A DNA stretch of 64,000 bases from Lachnospiraceae bacterium (lineage in GTDB: Bacteria; Bacillota; Clostridia; Lachnospirales; Lachnospiraceae), in contig CAJTGD010000031.1 in the NCBI GenBank assembly GCA_910575475.1, positions 1 through 64,000 of the forward strand. Direction: 5' to 3'. Position numbers and translations under genes: made by a program. This document shows positions 8,553-17,314 of this stretch, one piece after another. Position 1 is the stretch's first letter. The number at the start of each line of letters is the position of its first letter. A model generated the notes under the pieces. That model made no database searches and was not told where the DNA came from. It worked only from the letters and a program-made list of their open reading frames with translations.

Positions 8553-9104
8553 CTACCGATACCTAATATAATAATTCTCCAAAGAAATATTGCATTCCTC
8601 CTTTGCATTCACAAACTGGTATTCTTTCAAAAGCTTTTGCCGCCCGGCTGCATCCTTCTGGATCTTCATGATAATAGAGACAACCTCAAAATCCTTATAG
8701 ATATGACAGACTAACACATCCATCAGCTCTTTCAATACCGTCCAGTATTCATACTCTGATTTCAAATCGATCCTCAGAATCCCCATCATCTTACCATCAA
8801 CTGCATATTTTAAGGACGGACATACCTCAACAGTCCCAATCAGAGACTTCGTATCCTTATCCTGGATACTCCATCTGACAAAATCCCGTGCTTCATACCG
8901 GCTCAGCCAGTACTCCACACATTCCCGGAACTTGTCCATATCCGTATAATAGAAATCATCCCCACAGCAGTCCCCATTGAAAAAACGTGCTGCTTCCGGG
9001 TCGGAATAGCAAAGAAACAGTTCGTCTGCATCCTCTGCCTTCAGTTTCCTTATCTTAAAATGCTCTGTTTCATATTCAGGACATACACTAAATGCATTCG
9101 CCAT
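8553..9104 (-). CDS. GNAT-family N-acetyltransferase
   Basis: A protein of about 183 residues resembling RimJ/RimL-type GNAT enzymes, which move acetyl from acetyl-CoA to amino groups. Seen are the FKIRKLKAEDADELF N-terminal strand and helix, the SLIGTVEV strand, and a C-terminal KLLKEYQFVNAKEE segment. The usual acetyl-CoA loop (R/Q-x-x-G-x-G/A) is hard to see, so activity is uncertain. I chose the ATG at 9104 because GGGGAGGA lies 8 nt upstream; a longer frame to 9122 has no such site. A promoter with a LexA-like box lies upstream. Confidence 0.8.
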   Translation of the reverse strand: MANAFSVCPEYETEHFKIRKLKAEDADELFLCYSDPEAARFFNGDCCGDDFYYTDMDKFRECVEYWLSRYEARDFVRWSIQDKDTKSLIGTVEVCPSLKYAVDGKMMGILRIDLKSEYEYWTVLKELMDVLVCHIYKDFEVVSIIMKIQKDAAGRQKLLKEYQFVNAKEECNISLENYYIRYR

Positions 9105-9172
9105 CTGTCTTATCCTCCCCATTCTTTTTATCTCTTCGTATTTTTATCAATACATTTCTGACATTATATTCC

Positions 9173-9201
9173 ATTATACAGAACTTACGTTCTTTGTTCA
9201 A
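9173..9201 (-). promoter_or_regulatory. promoter with LexA-like box
   Basis: On the minus strand TTGAAC (9196-9201) and TATAAT (9173-9178) are 17 bp apart. The spacer holds the palindrome AGAACTTACGTTCT (9180-9193), which matches the Gram-positive LexA core GAAC-N4-GTTC. A repressor there would block the acetyltransferase gene, suggesting SOS control. Confidence 0.65.
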
Positions 9202-9298
9202 GCGGATCTTTCCTATTATTATTTCCACATTCTGGTATATAGTATCCCCTATATTTTGTTTTATATTCACATAAACACTATATTTTGTATATTATTGT

Positions 9299-9327
9299 TT
9301 GACACAAACCAGATATAGTGGTAAGAT
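9299..9327 (+). promoter_or_regulatory. promoter of the DUF5688-ligA operon
   Basis: TTGACA (9299-9304), a 17-bp spacer, TAAGAT (9322-9327). The spacer contains GATATAGT (9312-9319), also found in the spacer of the promoter at 40379-40407. AT-rich repeats with TATATTTTGT lie upstream at about 9250 and 9279. Probably controlled by an element repressor. Confidence 0.75.
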
Positions 9328-9334
9328 GATATTG

Positions 9335-9598
9335 TAATTTTTATTTGTGTCAGTCCGGAAAGGATTTCACACGCAGTTTAGGTTTGTATGTTAAGTCAGG
9401 AGAATTCTGCCCCAGTGCAGCATCTTCTGGCTTTTTTTATTATCAGACATAAGAGGAGAGCAGACAGCTTTTTATATCTTATGGGATGTTAGAGAATGGA
9501 CGCTTATGGTGTACATTCTCTTTTTTTGCCTAAACGCAGACGGAAGGAGGAGAAGCAGCAATCCCTCCGGATGACACCACAAGAAAAGGAGGTCTCAA
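9335..9598 (+). promoter_or_regulatory. long operon leader with two terminator-like hairpins
   Basis: About 260 nt separate the promoter from the first gene. A first hairpin around 9401-9430 (CTGC/GCAG with outer AGAA/TTCT) is followed by seven T. A second, strong hairpin pairs AGAGAATG (9491-9498) with CATTCTCT (9514-9521) and is followed by seven T. I see no convincing coding sequence. The leader looks like an attenuator or a substrate for processive antitermination. Confidence 0.6.
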
Positions 9599-10540
9599 AT
9601 GACATACGAAACATTTAGGAAAGAAGTTTTACAGGGCTTACAGAGCAGGGACATCGGCAATGCCAGTCTCAGCCTCACAAAGAAATTGAAATCCAATGGA
9701 CAGATTAGGTACGGGATTGTCTTCAACAATCCTGCTACGAACACATCTCCTACAATCTATCTGGAAGAATACTACGAATTTTACCAGATGACAAAGGATC
9801 TTGATGCAGTCATTGACATGCTTGCCAAGTTGTACCGCTCTTTGCCTGCAATACAGGTGGATGAAAAGAAACTCTTTGATTTTTCCACCGCAAAAAGCAG
9901 GATCATTATGAAGCTGGTCAACACAGAGAAAAACCACGCATTCTTGGAAACAGTTCCACATATCCCATTCCAGGACTTGTCTATCGTTTATTTCTATTTC
10001 ATGGGAAACGCAGGCAACAGGTTCATGGATATACCGGTGAATGATGACTTAATAAGGAGATGGGGTGTTGATACTCTGACATTGCATCAGCAGGCTATGG
10101 CAAATTATAACCGTTTGCTGCCGATAAAATTTGGCAGCCTGAACCAGATCCTTCTGGAGCGCGGCCTTTTAGACAAGGAAGATTCTGCTGCATTATCTGA
10201 AAATGGCTGGAGGGACGCCCTGTATTGTTTAACAAATGAGTTCTCAACAGGCGGCGCTGTCCTGATGACCTGTAAAAATCTGATGGATAAGATTGCGGAT
10301 TTCCTGGGGGAGGATTTCTATATTCTCCCAAGCAGTACCCATGAAGTACTCCTGCTTCCAGAATCCAGGGCTCCTTCCAAAGAGGAGCTGGACCAGAGAA
10401 TACAGGAGGTCAACCGGGAAGCTTTGGAACCAGAAGATTATCTTTCCGACCATGCCTATTACTACAGCAGATCCGGACAGGATTCAGATGACTGTTTTAT
10501 GCAAAACCTGTTCCAATATTCACCCGGAATCATCTCTTAG
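9599..10540 (+). CDS. DUF5688 family protein
   Basis: A 313-residue protein matching the DUF5688 type common in Lachnospiraceae elements: FRKEVLQGLQ near the start, a PTIYLEEYYE segment, and the late motif FLGEDFYILPSSTHEVLLLP. Its function is unknown. It is the first gene after the long leader, with AAAGGAGG 8 nt before the ATG. It sits 48 nt before the ligase gene. Confidence 0.75.
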   Translation: MTYETFRKEVLQGLQSRDIGNASLSLTKKLKSNGQIRYGIVFNNPATNTSPTIYLEEYYEFYQMTKDLDAVIDMLAKLYRSLPAIQVDEKKLFDFSTAKSRIIMKLVNTEKNHAFLETVPHIPFQDLSIVYFYFMGNAGNRFMDIPVNDDLIRRWGVDTLTLHQQAMANYNRLLPIKFGSLNQILLERGLLDKEDSAALSENGWRDALYCLTNEFSTGGAVLMTCKNLMDKIADFLGEDFYILPSSTHEVLLLPESRAPSKEELDQRIQEVNREALEPEDYLSDHAYYYSRSGQDSDDCFMQNLFQYSPGIIS

Positions 10541-10588
10541 AATTATCCTCAATTACCCTCAAAATTAACAAAAGAAAGGACAACTATT

Positions 10589-12589
10589 ATGAACCAGATT
10601 CAGAAAATTACTTCTCTGGTGCAGGAATTAAATGAGCACAGGCATGCTTATTACAACTTAAATGCACCGACGATCACAGACAAGGAATATGACCGACTGT
10701 TTGACGAGCTTCAAAATCTGGAAGCGGAAACCGGATTCATTTTATCCTGTTCCCCAACTCAGACGGTCGGCTATTACCCGGTCAGCAGCCTGAAAAAAGT
10801 ACAGCATCCCATCCCCCTGCTTTCCTTAGATAAGACCAAGCAGGTATCGGAGATCACCGCACTTCTTGCCAGGAATCCGGCATTACTGATGCTGAAGCTG
10901 GACGGGCTGACAACCAAGCTGGTGTACGAGGACGGGCATTTGATACAGGCATCCACCCGTGGAAATGGGGAAACCGGGGAAGAAATCACCCACAACCTCC
11001 CTGCCTATCAGAATGTTCCGTTATCAATCTCTTACCAGAAGCGTCTGGTCATCACCGGGGAATCCTATATCCACACCAATGACTTTGAACGTCTGAAGGA
11101 AACGATCACAGACAGCAATGGGAAGAAATTCCGGAATGCACGCAACCTTGTCTCAGGCACGGTACGGAGCCTAAATCCGGAAACCTGCGCAAAGCGCTGC
11201 GTTTATTTCTCCCCGTTCAATGTATTAGAAGGACTGGATGAAAGCCCCTACAGCGACAGCAGGCAGATGCGTCTTTCGCTCTTAAAGGAGCTGGGTTTTG
11301 ATACCTGCCCCTATATTTCCATAGAAGGGCCTGCTCCATCAGAAGAACTGGTTAAGATCAGTATAGATACCCTGGTAGCAGAAGCAGCAAAACGGTATAT
11401 TCCGATTGATGGAATCGTTGCTGTTTTTGACAGCTTCAGCTACTCCAGAAGCTGTGGCAGAACCGGACATCACTATAAGGACGGGCTTGCTTACAAGTTC
11501 GAGGATGAGCAGTACGAAACCATTTTTCGGAAAATCGAATGGACGCCTACCCGCTTCGGGGAGATTGCCCCGGTCGGCATTTTCGATACGGTTGAGATCG
11601 ACGGCTGCGAAGTGTCAAGGGCATCCCTTCACAACTTAAGCTTCATTAAGAATCTGGAGCTGGTTCCGGGATGCAGGATCCTGATCTCCAAACGGAACAT
11701 GATCATCCCGCATATTGAGGAAAATCTGGACCGCGGGAGATACCAGGATACCGTCCCGCCGCTCTGTCCGTGCTGCCAGTCGGCTACCTGGATTAAACGG
11801 CGGAAAACCAGTGACGGCAGGATCGTAGAGACTGTCCACTGCAATAATCCGGCCTGTGACAGCCAAATTCTGCGGAAATTCGAGCATTTCGTAAGCAAGA
11901 AGGCAATGAATATCGAAGGACTCTCCTCCGCTACGTTGGAGCGGTTCTTAGAGCTTGGATACCTGGATTCCTTTCAGGATCTGTATCATCTGGACCAGTA
12001 CCGGGAGGACATCACCTCACTGGACGGATTTGGAGAAAAATCCTATGAACGTCTCTGGAGCGCCATTACCAGAAGCCGGGAGACAGACTTCGTGCATTTC
12101 CTGGTAGCAATGGACATCCCCATGGTGGGGCGTACCAAAAGCCGTATTTTAAATAACGTATTTTCCGGAAGCCTGAATGACTTTGAAGCCGCGGCTGTCG
12201 GAAGTTATGATTTTACGGTGCTGGAGGACTTCGGGGAGACACTAAACCACAACATCCACACATGGTTTTCCAACGAAGAGAACTTATGTTTATGGAAAGA
12301 ATTACAAAAAGAATTAACATTCAAATCAAAGGAGGAACACATCATGAAAGAAGTAAAAGAGAATCCATTTATGGGACGCACGGTTGTAGCGACAGGAAAG
12401 CTTACGCATTTCACCCGCGACGGTATCAACACGAAGATCCTGGAGCTTGGCGGAAAGCCTGGAAGCTCCGTTTCCAAAAAGACAGACTATCTGATCTGCG
12501 GAGAAAAGGCTGGAAGTAAGCTTAAGAAGGCGCAGGAACTGAACATCCCTATCCTGACAGAAGAGCAGTTCCTGGCGATGATTGCGTAA
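10589..12589 (+). CDS. ligA: NAD-dependent DNA ligase
   Basis: A 666-residue LigA-type ligase of full family length, which seals DNA nicks using NAD. Seen in order: the N-terminal NAD-binding Ia domain with HAYYNLNAPTITDKEYD, the adenylation lysine in KLDG (K103), TRGNG near 123 where the family usually has RGDG, the OB domain, a four-Cys zinc finger (CPCC and CNNPAC), helix-hairpin-helix repeats (LDGFGEKSYERL), and a BRCT domain from about 588. The element probably carries it as a second ligase for its own replication or recombination. An internal ribosome site lies before the BRCT domain. Confidence 0.92.
   Translation: MNQIQKITSLVQELNEHRHAYYNLNAPTITDKEYDRLFDELQNLEAETGFILSCSPTQTVGYYPVSSLKKVQHPIPLLSLDKTKQVSEITALLARNPALLMLKLDGLTTKLVYEDGHLIQASTRGNGETGEEITHNLPAYQNVPLSISYQKRLVITGESYIHTNDFERLKETITDSNGKKFRNARNLVSGTVRSLNPETCAKRCVYFSPFNVLEGLDESPYSDSRQMRLSLLKELGFDTCPYISIEGPAPSEELVKISIDTLVAEAAKRYIPIDGIVAVFDSFSYSRSCGRTGHHYKDGLAYKFEDEQYETIFRKIEWTPTRFGEIAPVGIFDTVEIDGCEVSRASLHNLSFIKNLELVPGCRILISKRNMIIPHIEENLDRGRYQDTVPPLCPCCQSATWIKRRKTSDGRIVETVHCNNPACDSQILRKFEHFVSKKAMNIEGLSSATLERFLELGYLDSFQDLYHLDQYREDITSLDGFGEKSYERLWSAITRSRETDFVHFLVAMDIPMVGRTKSRILNNVFSGSLNDFEAAAVGSYDFTVLEDFGETLNHNIHTWFSNEENLCLWKELQKELTFKSKEEHIMKEVKENPFMGRTVVATGKLTHFTRDGINTKILELGGKPGSSVSKKTDYLICGEKAGSKLKKAQELNIPILTEEQFLAMIA
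12331..12589 (+). CDS. possible BRCT-only product from internal start in ligA
   Basis: AAAGGAGG ending at 12335 lies 8 nt before an ATG at 12344, which is in frame with ligA (codon 586) and sits exactly at the linker before the BRCT domain. Translation from it would give an 81-residue free BRCT protein. This arrangement either gives two products or records the fusion of two genes. It has not been shown to be translated. Confidence 0.4.
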
Positions 12590-12621
12590 CCCCCGCTTAT
12601 CACACAATAAGGGAAACAGCC

Positions 12622-13005
12622 ATGAAAGAAATGATCTATGAAATGTGCCCGCACTGCGGTAAAGAAGTTTCAGTCCTGTGGGACACGGTATCACAAGGAT
12701 ATCTGACAAACTGTCCGTCCTGCGGCAAGCGCTTACTGCTTTGCAGTGAATGCGTAAACCGCGGCGGTTGTGACTATGACCAGGAATCCGCTCTATGCAG
12801 GCGGGTGATAGAAACCATGTGGCGGGAGCTTGCCGATATCCCCTTGGAGGTTCCGGAATCAGGAGACGAATTCTTTGCAGAACCATTTCCACTGCAGGGA
12901 ATCACATTTCCAGCCGGGATTACAAGGATCGAGCTCTGGCACTGGTTTGATGACCGCCATCCAAAAGGCGTGGCATATTTACTGTATGGATTACAAAAAG
13001 AATAA
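12622..13005 (+). CDS. small zinc-ribbon protein
   Basis: A 127-residue protein. Three cysteine pairs (CPHC at 9-12, CPSC near 33-36, then CSEC) suggest one or two zinc ribbons in the first 55 residues. The C-terminal segment RIELWHWFDDRHPKG recurs, from memory, in small element proteins of Clostridia. Function unknown; nucleic acid or protein binding is plausible. Confidence 0.65.
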   Translation: MKEMIYEMCPHCGKEVSVLWDTVSQGYLTNCPSCGKRLLLCSECVNRGGCDYDQESALCRRVIETMWRELADIPLEVPESGDEFFAEPFPLQGITFPAGITRIELWHWFDDRHPKGVAYLLYGLQKE

Positions 13006-13022
13006 TCAGATAAGAGAATGGG

Positions 13023-13051
13023 AAGGTATGGCTTATGCTGTACCTTTCTTT
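13023..13051 (+). terminator. intrinsic terminator-like hairpin
   Basis: AAGGTA (13023-13028) pairs with TACCTT (13041-13046), followed by TCTTTTT. It separates two same-strand genes inside the operon. Confidence 0.5.
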
Positions 13052-13068
13052 TTGGAAAGGAAAGCGAT

Positions 13069-13773
13069 ATGAAATTTGCAGAGAAAATATTTGAGAGGGC
13101 AACGGTAAAAGGTGTTGCAGACTATCTGTTATACGGTATGGTTCCAGACCGGGATGACCGCAGTTACGAGGCACGTCTGGATGATGCGGATCTGGCTTAC
13201 GAAAAGGTTGCCAAACAATATGATGAAGACGGAGCTTCGGTGCTGTTATCTGCAGCAAATGAGCTGGTGAATGAAAATGCCAGCATATATATGGAACTGG
13301 GACTGCAGGCAGGCTTCCTGTTAGTCACCGATCTGTTCCAAAATATCAGCCGGGAAAGGAACCAGACTGTAAACAGCAAGGTTCCCAATAACCATCAGAC
13401 ACAGGAAGAACAGAATCCGGATACAAAATCTGATGAAGAGCCGGATATAGAATTTGATAGAGGCTCAGATACAGATATGGAGCCAGAAATACAGCATACG
13501 GTTCTACAGCAGTTTATCCGAAACAGGCTGGATACAGCCATGGAAGTTGCCCTGAGAAAAGACCAGAAATATCAGAGGTCAAAAGAGAAAGCTGAAGCAA
13601 TAACTGACAGGCTAGCAAAAGACACGTTCACATCAGAACAATGGGAGCTGATTAACGATGCGCTGGAGGACAGCAATGCAAGCGCTTCCGAATATGGAAG
13701 GGCTGCTTACCAGCAAGGATTTTTTGACGCTGTAGATTTTTTCAAAGACATACGATTACAAAGGAGGGTCTGA
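13069..13773 (+). CDS. helical protein with two related halves
   Basis: A 234-residue acidic protein. The ATG at 13069 follows GGAAAGGAAAG; the frame extends upstream but only over the hairpin. The ends of the two halves resemble each other: ASIYMELGLQAGFLLVTDLF near residue 76 and ASEYGRAAYQQGFFDAVDFF near 209. This indicates an internal duplication joined by an acidic linker (about residues 105-145). The Y-x(4,6)-GF pattern occurs in small helical proteins of Lachnospiraceae. Function unknown. Confidence 0.6.
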   Translation: MKFAEKIFERATVKGVADYLLYGMVPDRDDRSYEARLDDADLAYEKVAKQYDEDGASVLLSAANELVNENASIYMELGLQAGFLLVTDLFQNISRERNQTVNSKVPNNHQTQEEQNPDTKSDEEPDIEFDRGSDTDMEPEIQHTVLQQFIRNRLDTAMEVALRKDQKYQRSKEKAEAITDRLAKDTFTSEQWELINDALEDSNASASEYGRAAYQQGFFDAVDFFKDIRLQRRV

Positions 13774-13775
13774 GC

Positions 13776-14204
13776 ATGAGTATGGATATATCTGTTTTTC
13801 ACAGCTATGGACTTTTAATTAGTGAAAATTCTATTTCTAAGATTCTGTCTTATCTGCTTCCAATCTGGAAAACTAAAGAACCGGATCTATATAACAGATT
13901 TTCAGGGGCAGATCCTTTTCCCGATTTTGGCGACTACTTGAACACTCATTATGGTGTCAATCTCTATGGGAATGCCGACGCTCTCCGTTATTACCGGATT
14001 TGCGATCAGGAAGCTTCCGAACAGGAAATTGGCGACTATTTCTATTTCCTCGACCTGAACAGAAGCCCTTCCTTATTCCATACGGCCTATGCGGATTTTG
14101 AGGAGATCATTCAGGAAGTAAAGTCTAGGATAGGAGACATCCTGCCTCCAGATTTTCCATTTGAAGAATATCTGCTGGAGATTCTGGGTGAAACGTGGGG
14201 ATAA
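13776..14204 (+). CDS. protein of unknown function
   Basis: A 142-residue acidic protein beginning two bases after the previous stop, with AAAGGAGG upstream. Rich in aromatic residues (LRYYRI, GDYFYFLDL). No family recognised. Its position between other small element proteins suggests an accessory role. Confidence 0.6.
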   Translation: MSMDISVFHSYGLLISENSISKILSYLLPIWKTKEPDLYNRFSGADPFPDFGDYLNTHYGVNLYGNADALRYYRICDQEASEQEIGDYFYFLDLNRSPSLFHTAYADFEEIIQEVKSRIGDILPPDFPFEEYLLEILGETWG

Positions 14205-14243
14205 CCTTATCAGGAAATCTTGATCAATGAAAGGAGAAGCTAT

Positions 14244-14702
14244 ATGAAATCACCAGAAAACAACAAAGAAATTTTAACAATGAAACCTATTGGCATCGAC
14301 TCATGGTCACGTCCAGTCTACGAAGACCAGTACGGCCGCTTATGGAAGGATATTACATTAGGCAGCCATACGCCGGAGCTCTGTTCTGCACTGAACAATG
14401 CATTTGACGGCGAACCGGATCTTCCAATCCGGAGACCATTTTTTATTTTAGCAGCAGAGGAAGAGCAGGTTGATAAAGACAAGAGTTTTCAATATCAACT
14501 GCTGGACAGATTCCGATGCGATTGCGACTACTACCTTGGATACGGTAACAGAAATCCTGACATTCTTCCATCAAAAGATGAAAAGGAACACATAGAGGCA
14601 ATGAAAAGAATCTGGCTTAGTTTTCCGGAAGATGAAAAACCGGAATGGTTAACATGGGAGCAGATTCTTGAATATGAAAAAGCAATATGCACCAAAGAAT
14701 AG
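14244..14702 (+). CDS. small protein resembling LPD11 domain
   Basis: A 152-residue protein. The ATG at 14244 follows AAAGGAG. The central part, FQYQLLDRFRCDCDYYLGYG followed by HIEAMKRIW, resembles the LPD11 domain of large polyvalent proteins in phages and mobile elements. The N-terminal PIGIDSWSRPVYEDQYGRLW block is a separate conserved-looking unit. Function unknown. Confidence 0.6.
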   Translation: MKSPENNKEILTMKPIGIDSWSRPVYEDQYGRLWKDITLGSHTPELCSALNNAFDGEPDLPIRRPFFILAAEEEQVDKDKSFQYQLLDRFRCDCDYYLGYGNRNPDILPSKDEKEHIEAMKRIWLSFPEDEKPEWLTWEQILEYEKAICTKE

Positions 14703-14709
14703 AACCAGG

Positions 14710-14729
14710 GCCATTCCATCCGGAATGGC
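14710..14729 (+). terminator. hairpin between operon genes
   Basis: GCCATTCC and GGAATGGC form a perfect 8-bp stem with a four-base loop. Only a weak pyrimidine run follows (CTTTC after three bases). It may pause, attenuate or stabilise the transcript. Confidence 0.45.
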
Positions 14730-14776
14730 TCGCTTTCATACTTTGCATATAAAAATTTACGAAAGGAAAACACAAA

Positions 14777-15448
14777 ATGAAAGAATTATTAATGCAAAAC
14801 CTCACTCCTATTGCATGGAATGAGCGGATCCACTTTGAATGCCACCATTGCGGCGCATGCTGCCGCCACGTAAAAGACAGCGTTCCACTGGAAAGCCTGG
14901 ATGTTTACCGGATAGCCAAATTCCTGCGGGATCAGGACAAAACTTTTGATTCTATAGACGATATGCTGTCCCGGTACGCAGAGCCGGTCCCGCTTCATGA
15001 GTGCGGTTACTTTATCTATACACTAAAGACGGTTGGTTCGGATGATGCCTGCATTTTCCTAAAAAATAACCGGTGTATAATCCAGGCCGCAAAACCGCGT
15101 GCCTGCCGTATCTACCCACTGGTAGCGGAGCCAGACGGCGCTTCCTCTTTCCAGTATTATCTCAGTATGGAGAAGAGCCATCATTTCACAGGCAGGAAAT
15201 TCAAAGCGCGGGACTGGATGAACCAGTATTTTACACAGGAAGACCGGGCATTTGTCAATGAAGACATTTCAGCAGCGTTAGAGATCGCACGGCTGCTCAG
15301 GCAGATACCAGAAATACACAAACAAAGGGCGCTGTTCTGTTTCCTGTTATATAAATACACAGACTTTGACTTGGATCAGCCATTTCAGAAACAATACGAA
15401 AATAACAATAAAAAACTGATTGCTTCCTTAGAAGCAATGATTCGATAA
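14777..15448 (+). CDS. YkgJ-family cysteine-cluster protein
   Basis: A 223-residue protein. The signature CHHCGACCRHV near residue 23 and a later C-x(7)-KPRACRIYP pattern match the YkgJ type (CxxCxxCC...C...KPxxCRxYP), thought to bind zinc or an Fe-S cluster. The C-terminal half is helical. The next gene codes for a second member, 16 nt downstream. Biochemical role unknown; protein modification or metal handling is possible. Confidence 0.8.
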   Translation: MKELLMQNLTPIAWNERIHFECHHCGACCRHVKDSVPLESLDVYRIAKFLRDQDKTFDSIDDMLSRYAEPVPLHECGYFIYTLKTVGSDDACIFLKNNRCIIQAAKPRACRIYPLVAEPDGASSFQYYLSMEKSHHFTGRKFKARDWMNQYFTQEDRAFVNEDISAALEIARLLRQIPEIHKQRALFCFLLYKYTDFDLDQPFQKQYENNNKKLIASLEAMIR

Positions 15449-15464
15449 TCAGGAGGATGACTTC

Positions 15465-16169
15465 ATGGATGCAAAAACAAAGGAAATAATAAATGCATAT
15501 AAAAACAATAAATTAACTGCTGATGAGCCGTTCCGCTTCCACTGTACGCAATGTGGGGAATGCTGTATTAACCGGGATGATATCCTGTTATCCCCTATGG
15601 ATCTATTCCGCATTGCAAAGGAACTGAACGTCTCCCTTGAAGACGTCATTGACCGGTACTGTGAATTATACGTCGGATATGAATCAAGGTTTCCGCTTAT
15701 CCGGCTGAAACCCAGAGGCGTTATCAAACGGTGTCCCTTATTAAAGAACCGGAAATGTTCCGTACACAAGGCAAAGCCTGCCATGTGCGCGATGTTTCCG
15801 ATTGGGCGTGCGGTTGAATTTTCAGAAGATGAAAGAACCTCTTCCAAAACGTCATGCATCCAATACTTTTATACAGATCCGGGATGCGGGGATCATGCCA
15901 GGACACAGACAGTCCGTGAGTGGTTTGACCATTTCGGCATCTCGCTCAAAGACGATTTTTTTATTGAATGGGCGACATTTCAAAAAGACTTCTCAACCCT
16001 TATAAGAGAAACAGAAAAGGCTTTTGGCGAAACAGCTATGCGGCAACTATGGAGTCCGATTTTTGGAATCCTCTATCTCTGTTATGATCTGGAAAAAGAG
16101 TTCCTTCCGCAATTCCGGAAAAATACCGAAGAACTGCTATGCGGGCTACGGATGACAGCAAACACATAA
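15465..16169 (+). CDS. YkgJ-family cysteine-cluster protein, second copy
   Basis: A 234-residue paralogue of the preceding protein: CTQCGECCINRDD near residue 26, then CPLLKNRKCSVHKAKPAMCA. The two share fold and spacing but are clearly diverged. GGAGGATGACTTC lies before the ATG. It appears to be the last gene of the operon that starts at 9299. Confidence 0.8.
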   Translation: MDAKTKEIINAYKNNKLTADEPFRFHCTQCGECCINRDDILLSPMDLFRIAKELNVSLEDVIDRYCELYVGYESRFPLIRLKPRGVIKRCPLLKNRKCSVHKAKPAMCAMFPIGRAVEFSEDERTSSKTSCIQYFYTDPGCGDHARTQTVREWFDHFGISLKDDFFIEWATFQKDFSTLIRETEKAFGETAMRQLWSPIFGILYLCYDLEKEFLPQFRKNTEELLCGLRMTANT

Positions 16170-16214
16170 GCAGCATAGGAACGCTGCAGGCTATACCGGC
16201 AAAGGCGGCTATAC

Positions 16215-16243
16215 TTGAATTTAAAGGTAAAAAATGATATGAT
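16215..16243 (+). promoter_or_regulatory. promoter of PD-(D/E)XK-like gene
   Basis: TTGAAT (16215-16220), 17 bp, TATGAT (16238-16243), about 20 nt before the ribosome site. The gene is thus independent of the operon before it. Confidence 0.65.
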
Positions 16244-16270
16244 AAAGTCACTAAACAGAAAGGATAATAT

Positions 16271-17200
16271 ATGGGAAATATATATGATGGAGCGTTCCGG
16301 ACAATCCTGAACGACTGCAGGAAATTGATCATACCTGTAATTAATGAAATTTTTCATGAACATTATACGGGAGAAGAAGAGATTCGTTTTTTCCCCAATG
16401 AACACTTTTTAGACCAGCAGAATGCGGCTGACAAGGAACGGATAACAGATACTAATTTTCAGATTATTGGCAGAATAGCTAAAAAATATCATCTTGAATG
16501 TGAAAGCAGCTTACCAGACGGCAAAATCGCAGTCCGGCTATTCGAATACGATGCCCAGATCGCGCTTGATGAGGGCGAAGTTACAGAAGAAACTCTGACG
16601 GTAACATTTCCTAATACGGCGGTGATGTATCTGCGGGCATATAAAAAGACTCCGGATAAAATGAAATATGTGATTATAACACCTGGCGGGACGGTGCAAT
16701 ATGATGTCCCGATTATGAAAGTGCAGTCATATTCACTGGATGAAATCTTTGAGAAACGCTTATTAATGCTTATTCCATTTTATATTTTCTCACATGAGAA
16801 AAGTTTTTCGGAATATAATAACAATGAGCAGAAACTGGAAGAGCTGAAAACAGAATATCGGATGATTTTAGAAAGACTTGATGATTTGGAAAAGCAAGGT
16901 ATAATTGGCGCATTTGACAAACGGACGATCATTGATCTTTCCAGTGATGTGATCAATGAAATCGCACGAAAGTATGAAAACGTGCAGAAAGGCATAGGTG
17001 CTATGATGAGAGGACCATTGATTCAAACAGAAGCAAGAACCATTTTAAACCGGGGCATTAGCCAGGGCATTAGTGAAACAAAAAAAGAAACGGCACTTAG
17101 GATGCTGAAAATGGGAAAGCTGACAGTCGAGGAGATTGCGGAATGTTCGGCCCTTAGTGTGGCAGAAGTAGAGCAACTTGCGAACCCTCAGACAATATAA
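16271..17200 (+). CDS. PD-(D/E)XK nuclease-like protein (Rpn-related)
   Basis: A 309-residue protein of a kind abundant in Lachnospiraceae, often labelled Rpn family or PD-(D/E)XK transposase-like. The nuclease core would be ITDTNF near residue 60 and LECESS near 77; the usual ExQ/ExK triad is ECE here, so activity is doubtful. A coiled-coil follows (about 180-215). The C-terminal 65 residues carry a GISQGIS unit and a small helix-turn-helix-like tail (LRMLKMGKLTVEEIAE). A copy of this tail is duplicated at 17645. Confidence 0.65.
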   Translation: MGNIYDGAFRTILNDCRKLIIPVINEIFHEHYTGEEEIRFFPNEHFLDQQNAADKERITDTNFQIIGRIAKKYHLECESSLPDGKIAVRLFEYDAQIALDEGEVTEETLTVTFPNTAVMYLRAYKKTPDKMKYVIITPGGTVQYDVPIMKVQSYSLDEIFEKRLLMLIPFYIFSHEKSFSEYNNNEQKLEELKTEYRMILERLDDLEKQGIIGAFDKRTIIDLSSDVINEIARKYENVQKGIGAMMRGPLIQTEARTILNRGISQGISETKKETALRMLKMGKLTVEEIAECSALSVAEVEQLANPQTI

Positions 17201-17314
17201 ACAGCAGGGAAATAACCACCATTACTGTTATTTTATGGACTCCGGACTCGCTCATTACAGCCTGTCCTAACCGGACTTGATCCCAGACCATTTGCTTAAA
17301 GAGGAAAATTGATT

